This document shows positions 27,801 to 42,000 of a stretch of DNA of 64,000 nucleotides, in pieces. The notes under the pieces were generated by a model. The model saw only the letters and a list, made by a program, of their open reading frames with translations, ran no database searches and was not told where the DNA came from. Position numbers and translations under genes: made by a program. This DNA is from Acanthosepion esculentum. Taxonomy: Eukaryota > Mollusca > Cephalopoda > Sepiida > Sepiidae. Within the stretch, counting starts at the first letter, position 1. Each line of letters begins with the position of its first letter. Location: the NCBI GenBank assembly GCA_964036315.1, contig OZ038482.1:12181989-12245988 (forward strand), in the 5' to 3' direction.

Positions 27801-30800
27801 TCACTATTTGCCAAAGCTAACAGGTCAGGGTGGATCTAGGAACACCAGCTATTAAGAAGTGGTGCCATGCTCCTCGAAACCTCCTAATCAGAGGCTTTGC
27901 TGTCGGATGTGGTTTATTGTTTTACCCAGGACGTGGATGTAGTTTATCGCCTTACCCAGGACGTTCCTATTTTGAACAAAAACATAACCGAAATATGCAA
28001 TAGACATGATTTATGAAGCCAATAGTGACACTGATGGAAGGCTGACCTTAAGAGTTGCTGCAGGACAACAACCAATAGAGAGGGGTGACAGTACCCACCC
28101 AAAAGAGAGTGATACTGATGACCCAGCAAGCAAGTTGTTATTCAGTCACAGCTGTCACAATGTAACAAGTATAAAGAGCACAAAAAGGTTGTTGCAGGAC
28201 AGGCCGGAGCTTAAAGAGGCTGCTATCCATAGAAAAGTTTTAGTGATCCATGTGGCAACAGCATCTCATTATTGGGCGTACAGTAATGCCTGTTACTAAG
28301 CAACAGACAGTAGCTACTGTCACTCATCAGTGGTGGATCTACTACAAAGTGTAATACACTACCCAAGTGACAAAGGCACAAAAACCAACTTGGATTGGTT
28401 TGCTAAGTACGATTTGGTTCCTTCATACACAGGCTCAAGCACCACAGCTGTTTGATGCTCCAGCTGTTGGCATAACAACAAAAATCCCTACTAACCTACT
28501 GTTGCTCTATGACAAGCCAATATATCTAATTTAGTAGCATACTATTTTTGATGCAACCTAGTAAGCTTAGAGAAAACATTGTTGCACTCTTTACAAAAGA
28601 CAAGAGTTGTTTTAACACACTGTTTTCACAGCCATAACACTAGGTACCTCCATGAGATTGCTAAAAAAACAAAAAAAAACAAAGCATACATGAAAACATG
28701 CTTCAAACATAATGAGAACAGTTTAATCGTCAAAATGTTCATGCTATTATTAAGAGGGAGGATCAAAGTATTTTTTGATTATTTTATTAAATTTTTTTTT
28801 TACTCCTTTTAGAACATCCAAAATTTTTATTAAAAAACTTGTTTTTCTTGAATCAGTAGTTGTACTAACTTTTAACATAGTAAATTTTCACCTTTTTTTT
28901 GTTGCAGTGGCAGACATTAATTTGGAAATTCTCGCAAAAAAAAAAAAAAAATAATAATAAAAAAAAAAATAATTCTTGGAGTTAAATTTTAACGACTTAT
29001 CCATAAACGAATCATATCATTTTTTTATTTATTAGAAAATCTTGGTAAAAAATTTTTTTTTATTTAAATGTATTTTTCCCCCCTTAATTTTATGAAGGCT
29101 TGAGATAATTTTTAGTGACTATATGAGTTAAAAGCAAAATTTTTTTTAAGAATTTAAATCACCAATTTTATTTTGCAAAATTGGACCCAGTTTTACTGAA
29201 AATCTGTTCTGAATTGAAAAATAAAAAATGCAATAAAACTAAGATATCATTTAATTAGAAAAGCTTTTAATTGCTTTTATAAATAATATATATTGAAGAC
29301 AATATCGTCCCAAGAAAAAAAAATTTTTTCAATGAAAAATTAATTTTTACAATTTAATATTGAATAATTTATAAAGTTTTTTTTTTTAAATACACAATTT
29401 ACTGTATTCTAAGCTTAAAGTGCATCTAGAGATTATATGCAAAAGAGGTATTGTCAAATATTTTATGTAAAATTCATAGATATGTGTTATCCAATGAAAT
29501 AATTTGTACTATTATGTAGAGCAAGTAAGCATGAAAGCAATTAAGTCCCAATTTTCAATTTCAGATTGATATTTAGTATTTTTTCAGTAATTATAGCAAT
29601 TTACAGTGCCGAGATTATTTGCAAGAACTAGAATTTAGTATTATGGCTCGTAAAAAAGAACTAACAATGAATGAAAAGAACTATATAATCAAAGAAATTA
29701 GCAAAGGAAAGTCTTTGCTTCAAAATTCTAAGGAGTTGAAAAGGGATCATCGAACAATCAAGAAAATATGTCAAATGGGAATTCAACCAAGGGTTAAAAA
29801 AGTCTCAGGCTGAATTCAGGAATTTAACAAAGCGAGATCTATCACATATCCGAAGAGAATTAATAAGAAACCTAAATGCATCAAGTGCGTTCATATTTGA
29901 GGCCGCTGGAGCTCCTATGGTGTCAAGGGAAACAAGGTGTAAAGCATTAAGGAAGTTTGCTGATGTAAAAAATCAAATAAAGAAACCCATTTTAACAAAA
30001 AACATAAGGAAAGAAGATTGCAGTGGGCAAAAAATACATGAAAACTGATTTCAGTAAAGTGCTTTTTACAGACGAATCAAGGATCACCCTCAATGGGCCC
30101 AATGGATGGGCTTGCAAACAACATGACTCAAGAAAATTTTTTAAATGCCAACAAGGTGGCGGTGGGATCATGATATGTGGTGGGATCATGATATGTGCTG
30201 GGATTGTTGGTAATGAGCTCGTGGGTCCATTTAAACTGAAAGACGGGGTTAAAATGAATTCCAAAAGTTACTGTGATTTTCTAGAGCAATATTTCTTTGA
30301 ATGGCTTGATAACCAGTCTTTAGCCAAGCGTAGATCTATGATCTTTATGCAAGACAATGCACCAAGTCATGCATCAAAGTTTACTAAATCCGGGTTGAAA
30401 GAAAAGGGATTTGTTGAAGATTCTCTTATGGACTGGCCTTCAAATAGCTGTGACTTGAATCCCATTGAGAACCTGTGGAGCATCCTCAAGAGAGATATTT
30501 ATTCTAATGGAAGGCAATTCAACAGCAAGTGTGACCTCTGGGAGGCAGTTAAAGTTGCTGCAAACAACTTACCAGCCGCTAAAATTGCAAATCTAACATC
30601 AGATGTTGACAATAAGCTGCTAAGAGTTATTGAAAAGAAAGGAGCATTTGCGCAATAAATTTTAGGAGGTTCTTCCTATTTTTTGTTAATATATCTTTTA
30701 TTTTTAAAATAAAATGTTTTCTTTTATGTTTTTCCTTTAAGAAATTTTTTGTTCTAAAATCTTTTCATATTATTTTTTTACATTAGTTTTACAAGGTATA

Positions 30801-31276
30801 ATAATGTAAAAGCATCAAAATAAATAGTTGCAAATAAACTGACAGTCAAATTAGTCTGTTTTGTTAACTTAGTAAAATTTTTTCCAACCAAAAACAATAG
30901 TTTTCTCTATCACTATATATCTAAGTTGTTAATATTGAGTAGAATCTAATAAACATCATAATAGGACTTTTAATATTAAAGACGCAACTCTTTATACCAA
31001 TTCATAACTTGCATATAATCTCTAGACGCAGTTTATGTATGTTAAAGTTTGTTTAATTAGGTAGGAGATGTGCTGCCTTTGGAGTTGGGGACCTGCTGGG
31101 AACATAGTGTAGATCCTAGTGATATACAAATCTTGTACGCTTGAAGCTGAAAGTTTGGGACATCCATTTCTTATACTACCAGCATCCAGTATACTACATT
31201 CAAATTAACTAGTTAAACAGGGTTCGCAAAAAGGGAATTCTCCACAACTAAATAGAATGATTTAATTAGCAGATGA

Positions 31277-31344
<68 letters not shown>

Positions 31345-32490
31345 AAGAAATATACTCTTACGGTGTGCTATATTTAGGGGATAAAGTGCTCAATATGAGA
31401 GATAGAGCATGTGTAAATATAAAAGTGAACATTGAAGTCAACATTTAGAAACTATTAAATAAGTGATATAAATAAATATATAAGAAATAAAAATAAATAC
31501 AAAAAAATAAAAATAAATAAAATCAAGCAAAATAATTTGACACAAATAAACAAATAAATGACTTCCGGTAAAATATCTGCCAAAATAGATTACCCACAAT
31601 GCACCACTGACCCGTATATATAAATAACCGAGAAAAAAACAACACTTGTGGCCTGACGATTGCGTCTAGTATGAAACAGCCTGTCGCTTGTAAGTGTCGA
31701 CTTCAATGTTCACTTTATACATACATATATTTTTTAAATATCAACTTTTGTATTTATCCATTTTGTTCAGTAATTTTTTTTTCATTGATTTGTAAATCAT
31801 TTGATAAGAGTTGAATGAAGACTGACCTTAATATGCTAATGACAAGCTTAACAGCTTGCACAGCCACTTCATATTCCTTATCAAGTGTCATTTCAACAAT
31901 ACGATCCTGAAATAGAAAAGAGATTAGAAAAAATAATTACAAGGCCTAAATGAAATGGAAAGCAATGATGATCTGAGGAATCAATTCACAAAGTATGAAA
32001 TATTTAAAAAAATAACATTCTAATTTAAAATCTAATTTAAAATCTGTTTACATTTTAGGCTACAAAAAGATGTGCTGTAGCACAATGGCTAGCAAGTTTG
32101 GCTTACAGGCTAATATTGTGGACTTAATCTTCACTAGGTACTCATCCCTTGTAGCCTTGTGTAAGACTAAGCTAAACTTATAAAACTGCAGTTTATGGCA
32201 TGTTCAGAATGCACAAAAAAGACATTAATGTTGAAACTGAGCGAGTCCTGCATGTTTTACTATACTCAACCAGAAGCTTCAGTGATAAAAATCAAAATTA
32301 AAGGAGGATGAGTGGCGTGGGCCTATATCACAGTTATGATCCAAGGTTAGGACCAAGGAAGAACAACACGAACACAAGAGTAGAAATAACAAAGATATAT
32401 TACACAGAATAATAATACAAGATGTGGAAAGGTATGACTGTCAGTCTGATTTGGAGTGAACTACTATTGGCTCGACTCGATTCCGACTCG

Positions 32491-32528
<38 letters not shown>

Positions 32529-33005
32529 GGTATTCATAGTGTCAGGAAGAGTTCACTCTGTCGTTATATATGTCCCATAACAATCACCCAATGTAGAAAC
32601 TTGTTCAAACCCTTAAAGGAAAAAAATTATTGGCCAGCTCATTCTATTTTAGTTTTACTACACTTTATTTCTACCTTCTTCCCTTTCCCTTCTTTAACCC
32701 CCACCTATCTCTCTCTTTTTTATGTTTAAAAAAAATTATTATTATTTTTCTTTCTCCCCCCACCTCCCCCTTTCCCTCTTGCTTTCCCTTCCTCCTGTTA
32801 ATCTAGTATATCAGTCCGGATGAATTGTCTCCATTTATTAAGAACTTTCGGTCTTAAGAGATGAATATAGCAATATTCTCAAAATAAATTATAACTGAAA
32901 TGGATCTTTAAGTGTTTTTCTTGATTTATTAATATAATATATAATAATGCTTTGTTTGGATTAATATCCCCCTTGAAATTATCCCTACCAGCCACAAATT
33001 GGGAT

Positions 33006-33037
<32 letters not shown>

Positions 33038-36000
33038 GGACTCTCCAATCAGTTTCTATGTATGAGGATCTGACAGCTTAATTGTTTAAGTTATGAAATT
33101 TTGTGCAATAATCTTAAGTGGCACTTAAGACCTGCTAGTGATTTACAAAGGAGGCCACATAAAAGGAGGCCATAATATATAAATTTTTACATCTATATAT
33201 AAAAATGGATTAAGTCTGACAATTATTTAATATATTTCCTGTTTAGATGTTTTTTTATAGATACAATTTATTTAAGTAAATGCTTTGTTTTTAATTAAAC
33301 ATTATTAATTACCTTTATCAGCTTGAATGTTTGAGAAATTTTGTAGAAAATATGCATTCTCTGACATGAATTGAACCTGTATTCCTATACAAAATGTATG
33401 TATTAGTAGTAATAATAAAAAAGATTCTTTTTTACTTACTTTGAACCTGTTGGTAAACAACTCTAACTTGGGAGCAAGATCTCTTGTATCATATAGTGGC
33501 TGAAGTGCTTTTAAGCAGCAGAGGCGAACATCTCCAACCTGAAAAGAGGTGAGGGAAAAAAAAAAGTCTGTAGTTTCTCATGGGAGAGATTAATTGAGGC
33601 AAGATGGTGTTCAAATTATTTTAATACAATAAAACTGTTGAAAATCAAAAAAAAAAAAAAAAAAATTGTACGAAACAAACAAAATCTTTTATTCAAATTT
33701 GGAAGTATTTTCAAAAAGATACCACCATCCTCAATGAAAAACTAGTATAAATATATTTATATCAGTTACAAAATAAAAGCAACTCAAAAAATTTGTACAC
33801 TATGTCAGATTTTAAAAGGCAAGTTAATATTTTCACAATAAAATTGTTATTAACCCAGCCATGTTGATAGAATTTTCAGGCTATATAACAACATATTGTG
33901 AGTCTCAGACTATACTGTTTTAACAATATTTTTTCTCTGAAATCAATTCACCTCCCAAGCAAGACAATAATGTCACTAATGCACAAGTGGGATTGAAAGA
34001 GAAGGAAAAGACTTTAGAAGGAACTGGAAAACCAATCCTAAACAGGGAGCAAGGGATAAACCTCTACTCCTGTTCAAAAGGGTGGGGAGGAGTGTGAACC
34101 GGATAAAAAAGTACCTGGTAATATGAGATTTTATTATGCAACTCAAAGGTAGTTCATAACATTTTAAATAAATACATATAATAGTAATATACTTAGTAAG
34201 ATTTATTCTTTAATTTTAGAGTATATAAAATTTGGTATGGATCATAAAAAAAAAAAGACGTTCAAAAAACAAATAAGATATTGTAAAGTTATTAAGTTAT
34301 GAAAACATTGGAAATCACAAAACAGTCAAAGTGATTAAAAAAAAAAAGAAAAAAAAAGGAATATATTGTTAAAACAAAAACAAGAAAAGAATTAAATTGT
34401 TAGAAAAAGTGATTTCAGAAAAGCTACTGCCAATAAGTTAAAATTATATATAGAACTTTATAGTATTTTTTTTAATAATAAATAATGTAGCTATATTTAG
34501 GCCCTGACAGAAATAGTCAATCAACATGACTTACAAGAAAACAAAGGCTGAAGTTTTGAACTAGTATTACAGGTAGTATAATTATAGGTCATTTCAAAGT
34601 TGATGGTATCAAGATAAATGCATAGAATTATTATAAAGTTCTTGATTAAGACATTAGTTGAGTGGTACAAGTTAAAACTTAAAGTAGCTTTAAGCTAAAG
34701 ACTATATTCATACACGATAATGCTCCTTTGTATTTAGTAGAAATTTATTTATTGCCAACTCCCCGCCCCAAAAGGTTCAAAAGATGCTAAACTAATAGAA
34801 TAGCCTCCAGCATCTCCTGATATTATTCTGATAGAAAATTTGTGATCCATCATTAAAAGAGATTTATATGACAATGAGGCATGGTGGAGTAATGGATTAG
34901 CGGCTTGGATTAAGGAATCATAGAACCAAGTTCAAACTCCAGTCAAATCCATTATATTCACTTATGTGCTAATACTCTTGGGAAAGGTATGAATCCTCCT
35001 CTTCTCTTCCCAGCTATGGGTAAATAACAGGGCAGACTGGGTTCTATAGCCTTGGATGGCAACTGGACTACCGCAGAAAGAAATGGCAACCTACTGCGGG
35101 AAAAAATCTGCCTTGTCAGTAATGTATCGAAAGATACATGATTGCCTAAGCGTGTATCAGGCATGGCGCATAACTGATATGAGAATGGAAAATAATACTC
35201 AAGCAAAGAATATCTTTGGAAAAAGATAAGAAAATTGCTGCATATTAAAGCCAAAAGAGAAAAATTAATAAAATCAGGGTTTGAAAGACTGATGAAGGCG
35301 ATACAGTGTAACCCGGATATAAGAGAGTTGTCGCGACCGGAGAAGAAGTCTCTTATATCCGGGTTTGGTCTATTTTGTTTACATTAACACAGGCTCTAAT
35401 TTGGGACCAGAGAAAATCTCTCTTATATCCGGGTTACACTGTAGAATGTCAAGGAGTCCATATTAACATGTAGAATATATATGGGTCATTGTAATAACCA
35501 AACATACATTTCTGCAGCCTATGGATTTTTTTTTATTTATTTCACCCCAAACAAGGCAGGAGTGCCACTAGTACACAGGGGGTTACAGAGAGTGCAAGTT
35601 AGAGAAAAGACTGGGTATAGGGGAGAAAGAGGAGAGGATAAAAGATGAACAGGATTCAAGACAACAGAAGATGGCGATTGAGATTGCATTTAAATTTTTG
35701 AAGATTGCAGTTATCAGGGAAGCAAGTAAGAGGAAGGGATTTCCACTGTCGGGAAATTCAAGAGGAAACTGTGGCGGTTACATTTAACTATTACAACAGT
35801 AAAAGGGTGGGACCTAGATGCCAATCTAGTAGCATGCTTAAATTCATGTACTTGTGGCACCAGGGAAAAAAGGTCATCAGAGCAGTTGCCATGGAAATAA
35901 TTGTAGAAAAGACAGAGGGAAGCCACATCATGTCTGTGAGAAAGTGACTGAAGTCGAGATGCCAAGTCAGGATCGATTACACTGCAGATCCTTCTCTGGA

Positions 36001-39000
36001 TTTTGTCAAAAACCTCGAGATGAACAGCAAGGGCACCAGACCAGATATGGCAACAGTATTCAATGCACAGATGAATGGTAAATTTGTAGATGTGTAAGAG
36101 GGACTCTGACGAGAAAAACCATCTGGCGCAACACAGTGAACTAACTTTCCTTGCAGTAGATGCAGCTATGAATTCAATGTAGTCATTATAAATAAGTAAA
36201 TATATATTGCACTTTGTTTTCTAAAACCTGATGCCTCAAAAATGATGATGATGATGATGATGCCTCAAAAATGATGATGATGATGATGCCTCAAAAATGA
36301 TGATGATGATGATGATGCCTCAAAAATGATGATGATGCCTTAAAAATGATGATGATGATGATGCCTCAAAAATGATGATGATGTCGTCAATATTTTTAAG
36401 AAAGGTATATATTATAAACTGAAATTCACATCATATTTTGCCCTTTTAAATATATCCTGAAAATTTAATTGGTAGGTTAATAATTTTATTGTGAAAGCAT
36501 TAATTTGCATAACAAAATTAGACAGTGTAGATAATTAGTATTTAGTTAAGAACAATTAATATATTATAATTGTTCTAATGATAATTAACGAAATTAAATT
36601 AGGTCATAATATTTGCCAATTTAGAAGACAAATTCAGAAATGTACCCAAATATTACATAGCATCCAATACACTGGTATCCTGGATTGTAGACTGGGCAAT
36701 GGAAGCCCAAGCTGTATAATTAGGGAACAGAAATGTGTTGCAAAGAACAGTTTATAAAAAAAAGAAAAGAAAAAAGAAAATAAGTGTCTTGTTGCTTGGC
36801 AAATGAAGTACTTAACTAGACATTCCTAATAAAAAAATATTTTCAAAAGAATGAATCATCATCTCATCCTTGGCTTTTGTAATCGTAGGTCAGATAAGAA
36901 TGCAGAAACCACACTATCTTTTTCACAACTGTCTATTAAGAGCAGCCATCAGTAATTCTGGTAGCCATAGCTGTCTATTTTTTGACATTGTCTCTCCTAC
37001 GTCCGCCTTCAACGGTGCTTTGCATGATGGTCTTGCACAGGCTGTTGGGCTTTGCAATGTGTCCAAACCACGCCATTTTTCTCTGTTTGACAGAGATGAG
37101 AAGAGGTTCCTGGTGGCCCACAAAATTTCCCAACCCTTTTCCACACAAACTTATTCGTTTTTTGTTCCCAATAGAAAATGCCAAGGAGTTTTCTCGTGAA
37201 TTTCTTCTCAAACGCTTGGATCCTTTTCTTTGTTTCTGCCAACAGTGTCCACGTTTCACATCCATATAGAATGGAGACTACCAGTGATTTGTAGTCTGGA
37301 CTTTGTTTGAAAGCTGATTTTGCTCCTCCATATTCTTGTCAATTTGGCCATTACTGCAGCAATCTGTGTGCATATTTCAGAGTTGCAGGTACCATCTTTA
37401 GACAAGATTGCTCCTAAGTATTTAAAACTGGACACTTCCTGCAGTGAATTCCCGTTCATGGCAATGTTGACATGTGTTGCTATTTGTGATATCCACCATT
37501 ACTTTGGATTTCTCAGAGCTGACCTCCATTACATATGCTCCTGATCTTTCAAAAGTTTGTTGGTCAAGTCCTGGAGCTCACTGTTACTACCTGTTACGAA
37601 GTCAATGTCATCTACAAAATGTAGGTTACAGATGGGTCTGCCACCGATTCAAATTGAAGGATCATGGTCATTTGAAGTTTCTTGCAGGATTCTCTCTAGA
37701 AATAGGTTGAACAATGTGGGTGAAAGTACGCATCACTGTTGCAGGCTGTTGTCTGGAAGAATCCTCCGATTTGTTTTCCCAGAGGAAATGTGCTGGTGGC
37801 ATCTTTATATAGGACCAACATTGAATTCTCTAAGGATTTGCTAAAAGAATAAATACAAACAATTTAAAAACTATCATACATGAATTTATGTTCAGGCCAT
37901 TTTTCACATCTTTGCTGTTTCTATCCAATTTCAGCTGCAGTATTCTATAGTCTTCTTCACAGGTTAGAGAAAGGGAAACATTACAAAGACGATTTAGTTT
38001 TTTGATTGATTCATTTTCTATGATTTATCAACCCATTTTAAAGCCAGAAAATATTTTTTAGATTGTAAGATTTTCTGTTTTTGAGATAATTTAATGATAC
38101 AAATCTTACTAATTAACCCATAGCTAGGGGGTGGAGGAGATAAGAGGTAGATTCATATCTTTCCCAAGGGTATTTGCATGTAAGTGAATATAATGAACCC
38201 GACTGGAATTGAAACTTGGCTCTTTGATTAACCTCATCTTTGCTTCAAGGAGGTCTGCAAAAGGGGCATGAGGGTGATGGACATGGAGAGGTGGGAAGAT
38301 GTCGCTAATGAACAGTCATGCTGGAGACGCGATTTACCGAGGAGTGGAACGAGGAAAGGAGAAATGAACGTTTGCCGCCATGAATAAATGTGCTTGGCAT
38401 AAAGAAAAAAGGCAACTCTGGGAGGGAGCATCATTACATGCATTTGTTGCAATCAAGACTGTCACTCCTGCGTAGACCTGTACAACTATAACAGATACTG
38501 CAATGCCATCAGTAGCCAAGGTATAACACTCTGGGCACAGATCCAAGGTCTCTTAAAACTGATGGATACTATGTAAAGAAAATTTAATGGAAGATTTGTT
38601 TGGAATGTCTTTTTAAATTTTTTCTTTTTAAAATCTCTAAATGTTTTCAGGACAGCAATAGCCATTTTAGTAATCCTATAAAAAAAGACTCAATTTAATC
38701 ACAGAAAAAATGTAATGGAAGCTGAAAAAACTGAACACATTTCATTCAAGACAGAATAATATATACTTTGTGGTGGTGAGATATTTATCAAACAATAAAA
38801 ATAATTCTTTAACACAGATCCCGAATCTATAATGCCATAGACTGTTCACATTGAATTCATGTCTGTAAATGATTCAGTTTTATTTATAAACTGTATAGAA
38901 GAATTAAATGATTCAATAACAATAATAATTGTTTTAATGATTAAACAATTGAAATGCTTTAAAATTGATGAATGAATTTGAAAACAAATTTTACTGTTAC

Positions 39001-39058
39001 AAACAGTGAAAATTAGTACACACAGATTAATAGTATTTGTGAAAACTATATATATATG

Positions 39059-39092
<34 letters not shown>

Positions 39093-42000
39093 AGTATTGG
39101 TTTTGGAAGATTCATGCAAAGAAATTTTCAGAAAAATGAAAGATCAAAGCTGAAAGAATGAAAAAAATCAAAGCCAATATTTATTAAATGTAATAAAAAA
39201 AAAGAAAAGAAAATGCTTCTGAGTTGATAGAACAATAGACAAGGAGAAGAGTCGATCTTGGTTTCAATTTTGGGGTATTATTTAGCACAGGAAAAAGTTA
39301 GCTGGCCACTCTGACTAGAAGAAAAAAAAATTTAAATAGTTTTTCTTGCCTGATCGGGGTAAGGGAAAGAGAAAAAGAGAATTTTCTCAATATGCAATAA
39401 ATGGGGGGGGGGGGTAATAAGCTTCAGGGGAGGGGCATTAAAAAAATAAAAATATCCCCACTTTTATTGGGTACCTAAGTATACTGATTAGCTTCATGAA
39501 TAATTCATTAGTCTATTAAAATTACTGTCATCATGATGAATACCATGACTTAATTTTTTTTTTATAGTCCAGTATAACTCAGCAGTCAAAATCATGCAGA
39601 TCAGAATTCAGTGTGACATGAATGAAATTAACATTGAAATCAAGATCTCATCATTTCCGATTTAATATTCTATCAACGAAATGATTTCATTAAGTGTAAA
39701 TAAAGAGGTTAGGAGTGAATATTTTGCCAAAACAAACTTAGGTAAAATTATTTACTTAAGTCAAAAATGGAGTGCAATCCAGTGTTAATAGGATTAACAA
39801 AAAGGTGAACAAGGTGGGAGCTGATCACAGGAAAAAAATGGTAAGAATTTGGTCAAAATAAGAACTCTCTACATAATGAAAACCTTCAAACTTTGTAAGT
39901 GTTTTTGAAAATATTTAATAAAAATTTTAGATGAAGTAATCCTTTAAAAAGTCATTAAAAATAAATATCAGTAAAATGACCGAGATGAATAGAATAACCC
40001 GGTTCCTACATAAAAAGTTTGAATTACTGTTTTTGTTGACCAACCTCCCTCCTCCTCCTCTACATGCTTATTGCTGGTCCTATAGCTTATTAGGTTAATA
40101 AGGTATGCTCTATTGGACCTTTTCTTCCGTCGTATATCAGAGAAAATAATTGCTTATCTAACAGAAGAGATGAATCCCTAACTTGCTTGAATGACCTTTC
40201 ATGTCTATCAATCATTGCAGCATGTTAAGATATCTAGTTATAGTAGGGAGTAGTAAATTCATGTCTTTCTCAGGGGCATCAACATGAACTGAACAAAAAT
40301 AAGCTTCAATCAAATTCAGTTTTAGTTAACCAATTCTATTTTCCATGCTGATTGATAACCATTATATCAACATCAAAACTGTTTGCTTCTGAAACAAATA
40401 AACACAACTTATAAATTGCAATAAGTTGAGGTACCTGCTGTTAGATCTTCATAGAAACTAATTGCATTTAAATCAGCAGCAGGTGGTTTGCCACTCCTGC
40501 TGCTTATAAATGGTTTAATCCTGGAACTGTATTTAAGTTCTGCCAATTTCTCCTTTGTTGGTTTTTGTATCAAGTGCCTGGTCAAGCCCTGTCACTTTGA
40601 ACAAGAAATAGCTGTTGATATTCACTTCTTTCTTACAATATCACTGCAACGGTCGCTCATAAAATAGCAAACCAATTTGGTAGCAGAAATTTCACCAACT
40701 GAAACATTCATCCTTAATGTTAGATCTGCATTTGAAGTTAATTGTACTTAAATCAGCAGCAGGAGCCTTGACACTCCTGCTGGTTAAAAGTGGTACAATC
40801 CTGGAGCTCTAAGCTCACCCAATTTTTCTGTCAGTTTTTGTATCAGGAGCCGAGTGAATCCTTGTCTCTTTGAACAAGAAATAGCTGTTGCTATCCCCTT
40901 CTTTTGGATTCTGGATCTGCCCTTACAGTTGTAAGCTGAACATAGCTCTGATCTACAGATATCTGGGTTATGGGCCCAGCACACTTCCACTGTGCAACCC
41001 TGATTCTGATAACTCACTTGATTTTATATAGGACTATTGGTAGATGTGACAGTTATTAGTCCAAGTGTAAAGGCATACTGGAACTGACCTATAGTGATGC
41101 TTCCATCAATGCCAGAAACAATATTTAAGATATTTGAAATTCCTTGAAGCAAGTCACCTGCAGAAAATGTTTTACTTAAATTATTTATTTTACTTTCAAA
41201 TTTTTTTGTACCTGCCCAAAGGAAATCAACCACATGTACACACACACACACACCCCATGTACCATCAACTATGTCACCATTATGCCATTAGAAAAGCCAG
41301 GTCATCAATGTACCTATTCAATGTTTTTGTTCTTATCTTTGCAGGATTTCAAAAATACTCAGTGTAAAAATATTTAACATCAGAGTAACTAAACTTGTAT
41401 TTAAAATCAATAGTTGTAAAATTAAAATAACATTATCTTCAATATCTGTCTATATCTCAGAAATGAGGTATTATGACTACTTGCTTTACTAATTACTTTA
41501 CATTATTTGGATTGTTGCCCTCATCTTCATTGCCATATTCACAACGTTTTGGCTGCTTTCTTCAGGTGATTGGAATTTCAATCACCTGAAGAAGACCAGA
41601 GTGTACAATGGCTGAAACATTAAGAATATGGCAATAAAAATGAGGATAACAGTCCGAATAATGTAAATATTGCAAGTAAGATTATCTTATTAGAAGTACA
41701 ACTTTTTATTAAAATAAAAACTGGTAAAAGTAAAATCGTAGTTGTGATTTTCCCTTTTTTTTTGGTCTCTTAATTACATCAGCTTTTATTGCGTTAATAA
41801 AATAACAATAAAAAAAAACTTGTTCCTTCCCTGAATTATCTACATCACAATCCACGGCATTGCAGTTTCTAGTACCTTCCGATTATGATAAAATCAGAGA
41901 TCCAATAGACATAAGTTTATGCTGTACTTTGGAGACATAGAAAAAACTGGAAACATCACTACATATTCCCTATCTTTTGTAGTTGCCAATTTGTTACACA

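Larger units (their letters stand above)
26099..31826 (-). other. STAG intron between w5 and w6 (5.7 kb)
   Basis: Contains an unclassified, less AT-rich segment (27330-28520), the Tc1/mariner element (29418-31033) and a (TA)n tract (31279). The rest is AT-rich with homopolymers. Confidence 0.75.

Noticed and set aside
34870..34950. tRNA gene on the plus strand
   Set aside because: Same reasoning: tRNA-like head of a SINE.
36240..36384. CRISPR-like array
   Set aside because: Spacer and repeat lengths vary by triplets and there are no unique spacers; it is a minisatellite in an animal genome.
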